In this document: one piece after another, positions 8,529 to 16,293 of the stretch
Layout: each line of letters opens with the position of its first letter
How positions within the stretch are numbered: the stretch's first letter is position 1
Assembly: GCA_900552555.1 (NCBI GenBank)
Contig: URZW01000013.1
Location: 1 to 37,387, forward strand
DNA: 37,387 nt
Source: an uncultured Clostridium sp.
GTDB taxonomy: Bacteria > Bacillota > Clostridia > TANB77 > CAG-508
Reading direction: 5' to 3'
The notes under the pieces: generated by a model
What the model was told of the DNA's origin: nothing
The model's database searches: none
What the model saw: the letters and a program-made list of their open reading frames with translations, nothing else
Made by a program: the position numbers and the translations under genes

Positions 8529-9277
8529 ATCAATTTTCAAGAACAGAATTATTGATAGGAAAAGAAGGAATAGAAAAATTACAAAATGCAAAAGTTGCAG
8601 TATTTGGAATTGGTGGAGTTGGTTCATTTGTAGTAGAAGGACTTGTAAGAGCAGGAGTTAGCAATTTTATATTAGTAGATGATGATAAGATTTGCTTAAC
8701 AAATTTGAATAGACAAATAATTGCAACTAGAAAAACAATTGGAAAGCCAAAAGTAGAGGTTGCAAAGGAAAGAATTTTAGAAATAAATCCAACTGCAAAT
8801 GTAGAAGTATATCAAGAATTTTTTATGCCAGATAGCAAAGAAATTTTAGATGATACAGTTGATTACATAGTAGATAGTGTGGACACTGTAACTGCTAAAA
8901 TTGAGTTGGTTGTAAGAGCAAATAAATTAAATATTCCTATTATTTCAAGTATGGGAACAGGAAATAAACTTGACCCAACAAGATTTGAAGTAACAGATAT
9001 TTATAAAACTTCAGTGTGTCCATTGGCAAAGGTTATGAGAAAAGAATTGAGAAGTAGAGGGATAAAGAAACTTAAGGTTGTTTATTCAAAAGAAGAACCA
9101 ATACACCCATATGAAAATATTGAAAATAGTTGTAAGACAAATTGTATTTGTCCTCCTGGTACTAAAAGAAAGTGCAGTATTCGTAATCAAGTTCCTGGAA
9201 GTATTTCTTTTGTGCCTTCTGTTGCAGGTTTGATTATTGCAGGGGAGATTATAAAGGATATAATTGGAAGAAATTAA
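8522..9277 (+). CDS. tcdA: TcdA/CsdL-type tRNA threonylcarbamoyladenosine dehydratase
   Basis: 251 residues of the ThiF/MoeB/HesA E1-like superfamily. The nucleotide-binding loop is GIGGVGS (29-35), followed by DDDKICLTNLNRQ, the ATP-contacting region. DSVDTVTAK and the downstream YKTSVCPLAKVMRKELR segment identify the TcdA/CsdL branch, which cyclises t6A37 of ANN-decoding tRNAs to ct6A. A cysteine-rich tail region (SCKTNCICPPGTKRKC) is present. Start and stop of tcdA and mnmA overlap, so the two are coupled. A general E1-like sulphur-carrier activator is the alternative but less likely. Confidence 0.88.
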
Positions 9278-9298
9278 TAAAAAAATTTTAAAAAATAC

Positions 9299-9327
9299 TT
9301 ACATAAAAAACAAAAATATGTTATAAT
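9299..9327 (+). promoter_or_regulatory. Sigma-A promoter of the MATE-kinase gene
   Basis: TTACAT (9299-9304), a 17-base spacer and TATAAT (9322-9327). The start of transcription should fall near 9334, leaving a leader of about 87 bases. Confidence 0.65.
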
Positions 9328-9340
9328 AGATAGGTCGCGC

Positions 9341-9385
9341 AGGTAAAACGTAAGTCCAGACAAGGACTTACTATTTTTACGCCCA
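9341..9385 (+). promoter_or_regulatory. Structured 5' leader of the MATE-kinase gene
   Basis: GTAAGTCC (9350-9357) pairs exactly with GGACTTAC (9364-9371) over a six-base loop, and flanking GTAAAA can pair with TTTTAC around it, extending the helix across a small internal loop. A short T-rich stretch follows the inner stem, so it could act as an attenuator. No known riboswitch consensus is visible. Confidence 0.45.
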
Positions 9386-9420
9386 AAGACAAAAATATCA
9401 AAAGAAAGAAGGAGAGAAAA

Positions 9421-11427
9421 TTGGAAAAAGAAGAAAACATACTAGGAACAGAAAAAATAGGAAAATTAATAAGAAAATTTTCAATCCCATGTATAATATC
9501 CCTATTAGTAAACTCACTATATAACATAGTAGACCAAATCTTTATAGGGTGGGGAGTAGGATACCTAGGAAATGGAGCAACAAACGTAGTATTCCCATTA
9601 GTAATGATAGGATTAGCATTTTCACTAATGTTTGGAGATGGAGCATCAGCATATTTAAGCTTAAAGCTAGGAGAAAAGAAGAAAGACGAAGCAGCAAAAG
9701 GTGTAGGAAATGCACTATCAATCGCAACAATAGTATCAGTACTATTCTGTGCAATCACATTAATATTTTTACCACAATTATTAAATATGTTTGGATGCAC
9801 AGAGGCATTAAAAGAATACGCACTAAAATATGGTTATGTAATAGCAATAGGATTACCATTCTCAATGATAGGAACGACATTAAACTCAATAATAAGATCA
9901 GATGGAAGTCCAAAATATTCAATGACAACAATGCTTGTAGGTGCAGTATTAAACACAATATTAGACCCAATATTTATATTTGTATTTAAAATGGGAGTTG
10001 AAGGAGCAGCAATTGCAACTGTAATAAGTCAAATCTTAGTATTTATACTAAACGCATTATATGTTAAAAAATTCAAATCAATCAAATTAAGTAAAGAATC
10101 ATTAAAAGTAAAATCAAGTGTAGCAAAAAAAGTTTCAATGTTAGGAATAAGCAGTTTTATAAACCAAATGAGTATAGTATTTGTAATGGCTACTGAAAAC
10201 AATACACTTGGAAAATATGGAGCAGAATCAAAATTTGGGGCAGAAATACCAATTACAGTTCTAGGAATTGTAATGAAAATAAGCCAAATATTAAACAGTA
10301 TCATAATAGGAATTGCAGCAGGAGCACAACCAATATTTGGATACAACTATGGTGCTAGAAAATTTGACAGAGTAAAAACAACATTAAAAATAGTATTAGG
10401 ATCAAGTGTTATAATTAGTACAACAGCATTTATATTATTCCAAACAATACCAGATAAATTAATATCAATATTTGGTAGTGGAGACGAAAATTACATGGAA
10501 TTTGCATGTTTAGCATTTAGAACATACTTAATGCTTTGCATCTGTAATGGAATTCAAATTCCATCAGGAATATTCTTCCAAGCAATTGGAAAGAGCATAA
10601 TAAGTGCAATACTTTCAATATCAAGACAAATTGCTTTCTTAATACCAGCAATGATAATTTTTGGAAAGATGTTTGGAATACATGGAGTTTTATTCGCAGG
10701 ACCATTTGCTGATGGATTAGCATTCATATTAGCAACAATATTCTTGATAAGAGAAATAAGAAAATTAAAACAAGGAAATGTAAAAGTAGTAAACAAAGAA
10801 ACTATAGCAAACACAGAAAGCAAACTTTCAAAACATGTTGTTATAACAATAGCAAGGGAATATGCATCAGGTGGAAGATATATTGGAAAATTAGTTGCTG
10901 ATAAATTAGGAATAAAATTATATGATAATGAATTTATTTCAAAAGTAGCAGAAGAAACAGGGTTATCTGAAGAATATATTGAAAACAATGAACAAAAAAG
11001 AGATGCTTTAGCAAGTTTAAATAATGGATATTATTCAGGATTAAATAATAGTGATGAGTTGTTCATTAAAGAATCTGAATTAATAAAAGAAGTTGCTGAC
11101 AAGGAATCTTGTGTTATTGTTGGTAGATGTGCTGATTTCATTTTGTCTGGTAGAGAAAATGTCATAAACGTTTTTGTTTATAGTGATATGGAAGATAAAA
11201 TTAACAGAGCAACTACATATTATGGTATGGATAAGTCTAAAGCGGAGAAAGAGATTAAGCGTATTGATAAATTAAGAGCAAATCATTATAAATATTATAC
11301 TGAAAAGGAATGGGATAATCATTCTAATTATGATATTTGTATTAATAGTGATGCTTTTGGAGTTGAAAAATCAGCCGATTTAATTTGTGAATTGGTAGAA
11401 AGCAAACTTGAAATGGTAAAAGCATAA
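9421..11427 (+). CDS. MATE-family transporter fused to a cytidylate-kinase-like domain
   Basis: 668 residues from a TTG start (AAGGAG a few bases upstream). Residues 1 to about 455 are a complete MATE exporter with twelve predicted helices (opening LIRKFSIPCIISLLVNSLYN, including DQIFIGWGVG). From about residue 471 a soluble domain begins VVITIAREYASGGRYIGKLVADKLG. This is the signature of the cytidylate-kinase-like family, with a loop rich in S, G and R in place of a classic P-loop, a VGRCADFIL motif and a C-terminal SADLICELVES helix. MATE proteins use Na+ or H+ gradients and normally lack nucleotide-binding domains. The kinase-like part may sense or phosphorylate a ligand; that is inference. 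No internal stop or start suggests two genes. Confidence 0.88.
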   Translation: MEKEENILGTEKIGKLIRKFSIPCIISLLVNSLYNIVDQIFIGWGVGYLGNGATNVVFPLVMIGLAFSLMFGDGASAYLSLKLGEKKKDEAAKGVGNALSIATIVSVLFCAITLIFLPQLLNMFGCTEALKEYALKYGYVIAIGLPFSMIGTTLNSIIRSDGSPKYSMTTMLVGAVLNTILDPIFIFVFKMGVEGAAIATVISQILVFILNALYVKKFKSIKLSKESLKVKSSVAKKVSMLGISSFINQMSIVFVMATENNTLGKYGAESKFGAEIPITVLGIVMKISQILNSIIIGIAAGAQPIFGYNYGARKFDRVKTTLKIVLGSSVIISTTAFILFQTIPDKLISIFGSGDENYMEFACLAFRTYLMLCICNGIQIPSGIFFQAIGKSIISAILSISRQIAFLIPAMIIFGKMFGIHGVLFAGPFADGLAFILATIFLIREIRKLKQGNVKVVNKETIANTESKLSKHVVITIAREYASGGRYIGKLVADKLGIKLYDNEFISKVAEETGLSEEYIENNEQKRDALASLNNGYYSGLNNSDELFIKESELIKEVADKESCVIVGRCADFILSGRENVINVFVYSDMEDKINRATTYYGMDKSKAEKEIKRIDKLRANHYKYYTEKEWDNHSNYDICINSDAFGVEKSADLICELVESKLEMVKA

Positions 11428-11463
11428 ATGTCTAAAAAAATAAAAAAATATCAACCAAACTGG

Positions 11464-11492
11464 TTGACAAGCTAGGAAATTAATGGTAAAAT
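11464..11492 (+). promoter_or_regulatory. Sigma-A promoter of rplU-rpmA
   Basis: TTGACA (11464-11469), a 17-base spacer and TAAAAT (11487-11492). Transcription should start near 11499, about 135 bases before rplU. Confidence 0.8.
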
Positions 11493-11498
11493 TAATAA

Positions 11499-11633
11499 CT
11501 GTAATCCGCTTAGTCAAGGTTCATAAAGACTAATCAAATTTAGTTACCTTAAATTTCTCATAAATATGAAAATATTTTATGATGAGTAGAGCAAAGGATT
11601 AGCGAGTATACAAATAAGGGAGGTGCATTTTAA
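11499..11633 (+). promoter_or_regulatory. Structured leader upstream of rplU (L21 leader candidate)
   Basis: TAATCC (11502-11507) can pair with GGATTA (11596-11601), closing a domain that holds TTAGTC with GACTAA, AAGGT with ACCTT, and CTCAT with ATGAG. This multi-helix architecture lies between a strong promoter and the rplU ribosome site (GGGAGG). Autoregulatory ribosomal-protein leaders are known for rplU in Bacillus relatives. I did not recognise the published consensus, so this may be a divergent or different class. Confidence 0.5.
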
Positions 11634-11990
11634 ATGTACGCAGTAATTGAAAGTTGTGGAAAACAATACAAAGTAGCAGAAGGAGATGTAGTGTTCTTCG
11701 AAAAATTAGACGCTGAAGAAGGAAAAAAAGTTACTTTTGATAAAGTAATCTTAGTTTCAGACGAAGGAAAAATAGAAGTTGGAAATCCTTATGTTAAAAG
11801 TATGAAAGTTGAAGGAAAAGTTGTTTCACACGGTAAAGGTAAAAAAATCATTGTTTTCAAAATGAAAGCTAAAAAGAACTACAGAAGAAAACAAGGACAT
11901 AGACAACCATACACAAAAGTTGAAATAACAGCTATCAAATCAACAGCAAGAAAAACAGCAGCTAAAGCTGAAGAAAAAGTAGAAGCATAG
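11634..11990 (+). CDS. rplU: Ribosomal protein bL21
   Basis: 118 residues. The N-terminus MYAVIESCGKQYKVAEGD and the KMKAKKNYRRKQGHRQPYT rRNA-binding segment are diagnostic of bL21. The C-terminus has an extra lysine- and alanine-rich tail of about 16 residues. A strong GGGAGG lies a few bases upstream. rpmA follows after 101 bases. Confidence 0.98.
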   Translation: MYAVIESCGKQYKVAEGDVVFFEKLDAEEGKKVTFDKVILVSDEGKIEVGNPYVKSMKVEGKVVSHGKGKKIIVFKMKAKKNYRRKQGHRQPYTKVEITAIKSTARKTAAKAEEKVEA

Positions 11991-12091
11991 TTCTACATAA
12001 TTAATTAAAAAGATTTTAATTAAGAGAAACATATAAAACTAATAGCTATTTATAAAAAGTTATAAAAAGCTAGGCGAAAGGAGTGAGATAA

Positions 12092-12352
12092 ATGGCTCAT
12101 AAAAAAGGTCAAGGTAGTTCACATAACGGACGTGAGAGTGAATCTAAACGTCTTGGAGTAAAAAGAGCAGACGGACAATTCGTATTAGCTGGAAATATCT
12201 TAGTTAGACAAAGAGGAACAAGAGTATATCCAGGAGTTAACGTTAAAAAAGGTAGTGACGATACACTATATGCAATAGTAGACGGAACTGTAAAATTTGA
12301 AAGAAAAGGTAGAGACAAAAAACAAGTTAGTGTTTACCCAGTAGAAGCATAG
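12092..12352 (+). CDS. rpmA: Ribosomal protein bL27 without the usual Firmicutes N-terminal extension
   Basis: 86 residues beginning MAHKKGQGSSHNGRESESK, like the E. coli form whose tail reaches the peptidyl-transferase centre. In most Firmicutes bL27 begins with a short extension that is removed by the protease Prp, encoded between rplU and rpmA. Here the ATG follows AAAGGAG at a normal distance and no longer frame exists, and the 101-base gap from rplU has no room for prp. Otherwise the sequence is canonical, for example LAGNILVRQRGTRVYPG. Confidence 0.98.
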   Translation: MAHKKGQGSSHNGRESESKRLGVKRADGQFVLAGNILVRQRGTRVYPGVNVKKGSDDTLYAIVDGTVKFERKGRDKKQVSVYPVEA

Positions 12353-12357
12353 TTTAT

Positions 12358-12391
12358 AAATTTGGTTACAAAAGTAGCCAAATTTTTTTGT
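12358..12391 (+). terminator. Rho-independent terminator after rpmA
   Basis: AAATTTGGTTAC pairs with GTAGCCAAATTT (one mismatched or wobble position) around AAAA, followed by further Ts. Confidence 0.85.
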
Positions 12392-12409
12392 TAAATTTTT
12401 CAAAAACCA

Positions 12410-12438
12410 TTTACATTTATAAAAAATTTGTATAAAAT
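12410..12438 (+). promoter_or_regulatory. Promoter of the glycosyltransferase gene
   Basis: TTTACA, a 17-base spacer and TAAAAT just after the rpmA terminator. Transcription would start near 12445, leaving a leader of about 165 bases in which an open frame continuous with the gene exists but lacks a good start. Confidence 0.5.
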
Positions 12439-12609
12439 ATAACTAATTGAGAAAAATGTCAAAAACAAAAGAAAATTAGTACAAAGCGCCCCAAGATTTA
12501 TTATCTAAAATTCGAAAAACTAGATGTTGATGAAAAAAAGATTAAATATTTGGCAGACAAAATTTTAGATGACGATGAACGAGCGAAGCGAGAGAAAGGG
12601 AGATCATTA

Positions 12610-13902
12610 ATGAAAATTTTAATGTTAACATGGGAATATCCACCAAGAGTAGTAGGAGGAATATCAAGAGTAGTATATGATTTATCAAGAACACTACTAA
12701 AAGATGGACATGAAGTAACAGTAGTTACATACAAAGAAGGAGACGCACCAGAATTTGAAGATGACAAAGGAGTAAAAGTATACAGAGTAAACAACTATAT
12801 GATAAATCCTAACAACTTTATAGACTGGATAATGCAATTAAATTTCAACTTAGTTGCAAAAGCAAGTGAAATAATAGCAACAGAAGGAAAATTCGATGTA
12901 ATACACGCACACGACTGGCTTGTAGCATATGCAGCAAAAACATTAAAAAATTCATACAATATACCAATAGTATCAACAATACACGCAACAGAAGCAGGAA
13001 GAAACAGTGGAATACATGACGAAACACAAAGATACATAAATGACACAGAATGGATGCTAACATATGAATCATCTGAAGTAATAGTAAATAGTAAATATAT
13101 GAAAAATGAATTACAAAGACTATTTGGATTACCATATGAAAAAATAAATGTAATACCAAATGGTGTAAACATGAATTTATTCAATGGAATAGAAAGAGAT
13201 TATAACTTTAGAAGAAAATTTGCAATGGACAATGAAAAAATCATTCTATTTATGGGAAGATTAGTATATGAAAAAGGAATACAGTATCTAATTTCTGCAA
13301 TGCCCAAAATACTAGAAGGATACCATGATGCCAAACTAGTAATTTGTGGAAAAGGTGGAATGATAGACGAACTAAAAGAACAAGTTAATGCAATGGGCAT
13401 AGGAGAAAAAGTATATTTTGCAGGATACATGGCAGGAAAAGATGTACAAAGAATGTACAAAGCAGCAGACATAGCAGTATTTCCAAGCACATATGAACCA
13501 TTCGGAATAGTTGCACTAGAAGCAATGCTATCAGAAAATCCAATAGTAGTATCAGACATTGGAGGACTAAACGAAATAGTACAACACAAAGAAAATGGAA
13601 TGAAAACATATTGTGGAAATCCAAACTCAATTGCAGATGCAATACTAGAATTATTATATGACCATAAATTATGTGCAGAAATAACTAAAAAAGCTAAAAA
13701 CAAAGTTAGAAACGAATATAATTGGAGCAAAATTTCACAAGACACACACTTTGCATATCAAAAAGCAATTTGTCAATCAATGGCAGAAAAACAAAAAAGA
13801 GAACTTGAACAAGAAAGAGCAAAGAAAACAAAAAAAGCAAAAAATACAGAAAAAGAAATTACAAATTTATTGGATTTCAAAAAAAGACATGCATATGCAT
13901 AA
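12610..13902 (+). CDS. Family 4 glycosyltransferase, glycogen-synthase-like
   Basis: 430 residues from the ATG at 12610, chosen because GAAAGGGAG lies just upstream and the sequence then begins MKILMLTWEYPPRVVGG, the normal N-terminus of this group. The same frame is open upstream to 12451, and a TTG at 12550 would add 20 charged residues. GT-B fold features are the N-terminal glycine-rich loop, HAHDW, the nucleotide-sugar region GRLVYEKGIQYL, and the retaining-enzyme motif EPFGIVALEA with two glutamates seven residues apart. The last 40 residues are a lysine- and glutamate-rich helix. The acceptor cannot be told from sequence; glycogen or cell-surface polysaccharide are possible. Confidence 0.88.
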   Translation: MKILMLTWEYPPRVVGGISRVVYDLSRTLLKDGHEVTVVTYKEGDAPEFEDDKGVKVYRVNNYMINPNNFIDWIMQLNFNLVAKASEIIATEGKFDVIHAHDWLVAYAAKTLKNSYNIPIVSTIHATEAGRNSGIHDETQRYINDTEWMLTYESSEVIVNSKYMKNELQRLFGLPYEKINVIPNGVNMNLFNGIERDYNFRRKFAMDNEKIILFMGRLVYEKGIQYLISAMPKILEGYHDAKLVICGKGGMIDELKEQVNAMGIGEKVYFAGYMAGKDVQRMYKAADIAVFPSTYEPFGIVALEAMLSENPIVVSDIGGLNEIVQHKENGMKTYCGNPNSIADAILELLYDHKLCAEITKKAKNKVRNEYNWSKISQDTHFAYQKAICQSMAEKQKRELEQERAKKTKKAKNTEKEITNLLDFKKRHAYA

Positions 13903-13903
13903 A

Positions 13904-13942
13904 AAATTTGGTTGGGATAACTTATCTCAGCCAGATTTTTTT
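13904..13942 (+). terminator. Rho-independent terminator after the glycosyltransferase
   Basis: A stem of up to 17 pairs (13904-13920 with 13922-13938, three of them G-U), closing on a very small loop and ending in a run of seven Ts. Confidence 0.85.
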
Positions 13943-14014
13943 GATTTTTAATAAAAAATTTTAAAAATTCTACAAATTTAGCACGAAAATGGTGTATAAT
14001 ATAGATATTAAAAA

Positions 14015-14061
14015 ATCCTTTCTGAAGACGATGCTTCAAACAGAGCAGTCCACAAAAGGAT
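14015..14061 (+). promoter_or_regulatory. Hairpin that could mask the era ribosome binding site
   Basis: ATCCTTT (14015-14021) is complementary to AAAGGAT (14055-14061), which contains the likely era ribosome site. Inside it GAAG and CTTC can pair. A TATAAT at 13995-14000 may be the -10 box of the promoter, though no clear -35 is present. Confidence 0.4.
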
Positions 14062-14068
14062 AAAAGAA

Positions 14069-14986
14069 ATGGAGAGAAAGATGAACGAAGAATTTAAATC
14101 AGGATTTGTAACAATAATAGGAAGAACAAATGTAGGAAAATCAACATTAATAAATTTACTAGTAGGAGAAAAAGTAGCAGCAATAGCAAATAAAGTACAA
14201 ACAACAAGAACAGCAATAAAAGGAATAGTAAACAGAGAAAATTCACAAATAATATTTACAGACACACCAGGAATACATAAACCAAAACATAAATTAAATG
14301 AAACGATGGTAGAAACATCATTTGCAACAATACCAGATTCAGACATAGTATTATTTTTAATTGAGGCAACAAGTGAAGATATAGGTAGAGGCGATAGAAT
14401 AATATTAGACAAAATAAAAGAATCAAAAAGAAAAACAATTTTAATAATAAATAAAATTGATTTAGTAAAAAGAGACAAATTGCTAAATTTAATAGATATA
14501 TATAGCAAAGAATATGATTTTACAGCAGTTATACCGATTTCAGCATACCAAGAAAAATACAAAGATATTATTTTGGATGAAATTGAAAAGAACCTAAAAC
14601 CAGGTCCTGCATATTATGATATAGAGGAATATACTGACCAAACATTAAGACAATTGGCTGAAGAAACAATAAGAGAAAAAGCTTTAAAATTATTACAAGA
14701 TGAAGTACCTCACGGAATTTATGTTGAAGTAGAAAAAATGAATTTAAGACAAAATAAACAAGGAGAAGATATCTATGATATTGAAGCTACAATTTATTGC
14801 TTAAGAGAATCACATAAAGGAATAATAATTGGTAAAAATGGAGAAATGCTAAAAAGAATAGGTAGAGCTGCTAGAATAGACATGGAACAAAACTTTGGAC
14901 TTAAGGTTAATTTGAAAACTTGGGTAAAAGTAAAAAATGATTGGATTGATAATGATTCTATTGTTAGTAAATTTAAACTTAAATAG
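14069..14986 (+). CDS. era: Era, ribosome-assembly GTPase
   Basis: 305 residues. The GTPase domain has G1 GRTNVGKS (18-25; the usual proline is threonine), G3 DTPGIHKPKHKLN with the Era-specific extension, and G4 NKID. The KH domain carries GIIIGKNGEMLKRIGRAAR near residue 250. Era binds the 3' end of 16S rRNA during 30S assembly. AAAGGA lies eight bases before the ATG at 14069; an ATG four codons later also has a GGAGAG just ahead and is a possible start. yqzL and recO follow, the usual Firmicutes order. Confidence 0.97.
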   Translation: MERKMNEEFKSGFVTIIGRTNVGKSTLINLLVGEKVAAIANKVQTTRTAIKGIVNRENSQIIFTDTPGIHKPKHKLNETMVETSFATIPDSDIVLFLIEATSEDIGRGDRIILDKIKESKRKTILIINKIDLVKRDKLLNLIDIYSKEYDFTAVIPISAYQEKYKDIILDEIEKNLKPGPAYYDIEEYTDQTLRQLAEETIREKALKLLQDEVPHGIYVEVEKMNLRQNKQGEDIYDIEATIYCLRESHKGIIIGKNGEMLKRIGRAARIDMEQNFGLKVNLKTWVKVKNDWIDNDSIVSKFKLK

Positions 14987-15125
14987 CATCAAAAGTTTGA
15001 ATTTGCGAAAAACAGATTTTGAATTATTAAAAGACTAAGTAAATATATAATACAATATTAGTATAAATTTTATAAAAATGCAAAAGATAAATTAAAGGAA
15101 AACCTTTAAAAAGGAGATGAAGCAC

Positions 15126-15305
15126 ATGATTAAAAAAATAGCATGGGATGCATTTAAAAACACAGGAGATATAAATACATTTTTGGAATATAAACAAATA
15201 CAAAATTTAGAAAAAGGAATACAAGAAATACAGGATATACAAAAAATAACAAATAAGAATGTACAAAATATAGAAAATGTAAATAACAATAATATACAAT
15301 TATAA
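15126..15305 (+). CDS. YqzL-family small protein
   Basis: 59 residues beginning MIKKIAWDAFKNTGDINTFL, which matches the YqzL family found between era and recO in Firmicutes (the W-x-x-F-x-x-T-G core). The ATG at 15126 is nine bases after AAGGAG; an in-frame ATG at 15117 overlaps that site and is rejected. The second half is an asparagine- and glutamine-rich helix, longer than in typical YqzL. The function of the family is unknown. Confidence 0.8.
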   Translation: MIKKIAWDAFKNTGDINTFLEYKQIQNLEKGIQEIQDIQKITNKNVQNIENVNNNNIQL

Positions 15306-15314
15306 AGGGGGACA

Positions 15315-15382
15315 GAGTTAAAATATTTTAAAGGACAAATAAAATTTTATAAAACAGACAAAATCATTATATATTTTAACTC
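15315..15382 (+). promoter_or_regulatory. 12-base-pair hairpin between the recO ribosome site and its start codon
   Basis: GAGTTAAAATAT (15315-15326) is the exact reverse complement of 15371-15382. The purine-rich AAAGGGGGA (15304-15312) lies directly 5' of the stem, and recO's ATG is ten bases 3' of it. There is no ribosome site between stem and ATG. Folding would bring the two to an effective distance of about 12-14 bases. Confidence 0.5.
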
Positions 15383-15392
15383 AAATTAACAA

Positions 15393-16121
15393 ATGGCAAA
15401 TGTAAAGATAAATGGAATAGTAATTGCAGAAAACAATATGGGAGATTATGATAAAATGCTTACAATATTAACACCAAATTATGGAAAAATATCTTGTGTA
15501 GCCAAAGGAGCACGAAGACCACAAAGTGCTCTTTTGGCCGGTACACAATTATTTTGTTTTGGTGAATATATGATGTATAAAGGAACAAATACATATCATA
15601 TTAATTCATGCGAAACCATAGAAATTTTCTATAATTTGCGTACAGACTTGGACAAACTTAAATATGCAATACATATAAATAAAATAATTCAGGATATAAC
15701 AGAAGAGAACGAAAACTGTTATAAAATTTTACAATTATTTTTAAATACATTATATACAATATCAGAAACAGATAAAGACAAAGATTTTGTGTTAAGTGTA
15801 TTTAAAATTAGGCTTTTATGCATTTTAGGTTTTATGCCAAGAGTAACTAAATGTGTAAGTTGCAAAGAAGAAAAAAACTTAAGCAAGTTTTCTATAAGAG
15901 ATAATGGATTTAAATGTGATACCTGTGGAAGACAGGACAAGTCTTCTTTAGATATGAGTGAAAGTACAAAAAGTGCTATTTTGTATACAATTTCCGCACC
16001 TCCTAAAAAATTGTATTCATTCAGTTTAAAAGATGATAGTTTGCGTGAGTTTGAATTAATTAGCAAAATTTATTTTAATGAAAAATTAGAAAAAGAATAT
16101 AAATTAGAGGATTTGTTTTAA
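15393..16121 (+). CDS. recO: RecO, recombination mediator
   Basis: 242 residues. The N-terminal OB-fold is recognisable (GIVIAENNMGDYDKMLTILTP, GKISCVAKGARRPQS), followed by a helical domain with a four-cysteine zinc site, C154-x2-C157 and C175-x2-C178. RecO loads RecA onto SSB-covered single strands. The ATG lacks a conventional ribosome site immediately upstream; a hairpin may bring one near. It lies downstream of era and yqzL as usual. Confidence 0.95.
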   Translation: MANVKINGIVIAENNMGDYDKMLTILTPNYGKISCVAKGARRPQSALLAGTQLFCFGEYMMYKGTNTYHINSCETIEIFYNLRTDLDKLKYAIHINKIIQDITEENENCYKILQLFLNTLYTISETDKDKDFVLSVFKIRLLCILGFMPRVTKCVSCKEEKNLSKFSIRDNGFKCDTCGRQDKSSLDMSESTKSAILYTISAPPKKLYSFSLKDDSLREFELISKIYFNEKLEKEYKLEDLF

Positions 16122-16122
16122 A

Positions 16123-16204
16123 AGTATCTGCATATAAAATGATAAAAAATGTGCAGATACTTCTAATTATTTGCATATAAAATAACAAAAAATATGCAGA
16201 TAAT
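16123..16204 (+). repeat. Two tandem near-identical hairpins after recO
   Basis: AGTATCTGCA (16123-16132) pairs with TGCAGATACT (16152-16161), and ATTATTTGCATAT (16166-16178) pairs with ATATGCAGATAAT (16192-16204). The two hairpins are diverged copies of one 40-base unit, sharing TTGCATATAAAAT or CTGCATATAAAAT. Neither is followed by a T run. They may act as a 3' end or protein site. Confidence 0.6.
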
Positions 16205-16226
16205 TTATAATATTACAAAAAAGCAC

Positions 16227-16255
16227 TTGCAAAAAACAAAAAGAACCTTTATAAT
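16227..16255 (+). promoter_or_regulatory. Sigma-A promoter of hpf
   Basis: TTGCAA (16227-16232), a 17-base spacer and TATAAT (16250-16255), about 40 bases before hpf. Confidence 0.75.
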
Positions 16256-16293
16256 GAGGGTAGGCAAAAGTAAAAAAGAAGGGAGCGATTTTT

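Noticed and set aside
9341..9385. Known riboswitch such as guanidine or PreQ1 class
   Set aside because: The conserved loop sequences of those classes are not visible.
9321..9800. Minus-strand frame of 159 codons
   Set aside because: It lies opposite the MATE coding sequence and its composition follows from that gene's codons; no ribosome site or promoter.
13200..13745. Minus-strand frame of 181 codons
   Set aside because: It is the antisense shadow of the glycosyltransferase, without start signals.
15117..15305. Start of the YqzL-like gene at 15117
   Set aside because: That ATG is fused to the Shine-Dalgarno sequence; the ATG at 15126 has correct spacing.
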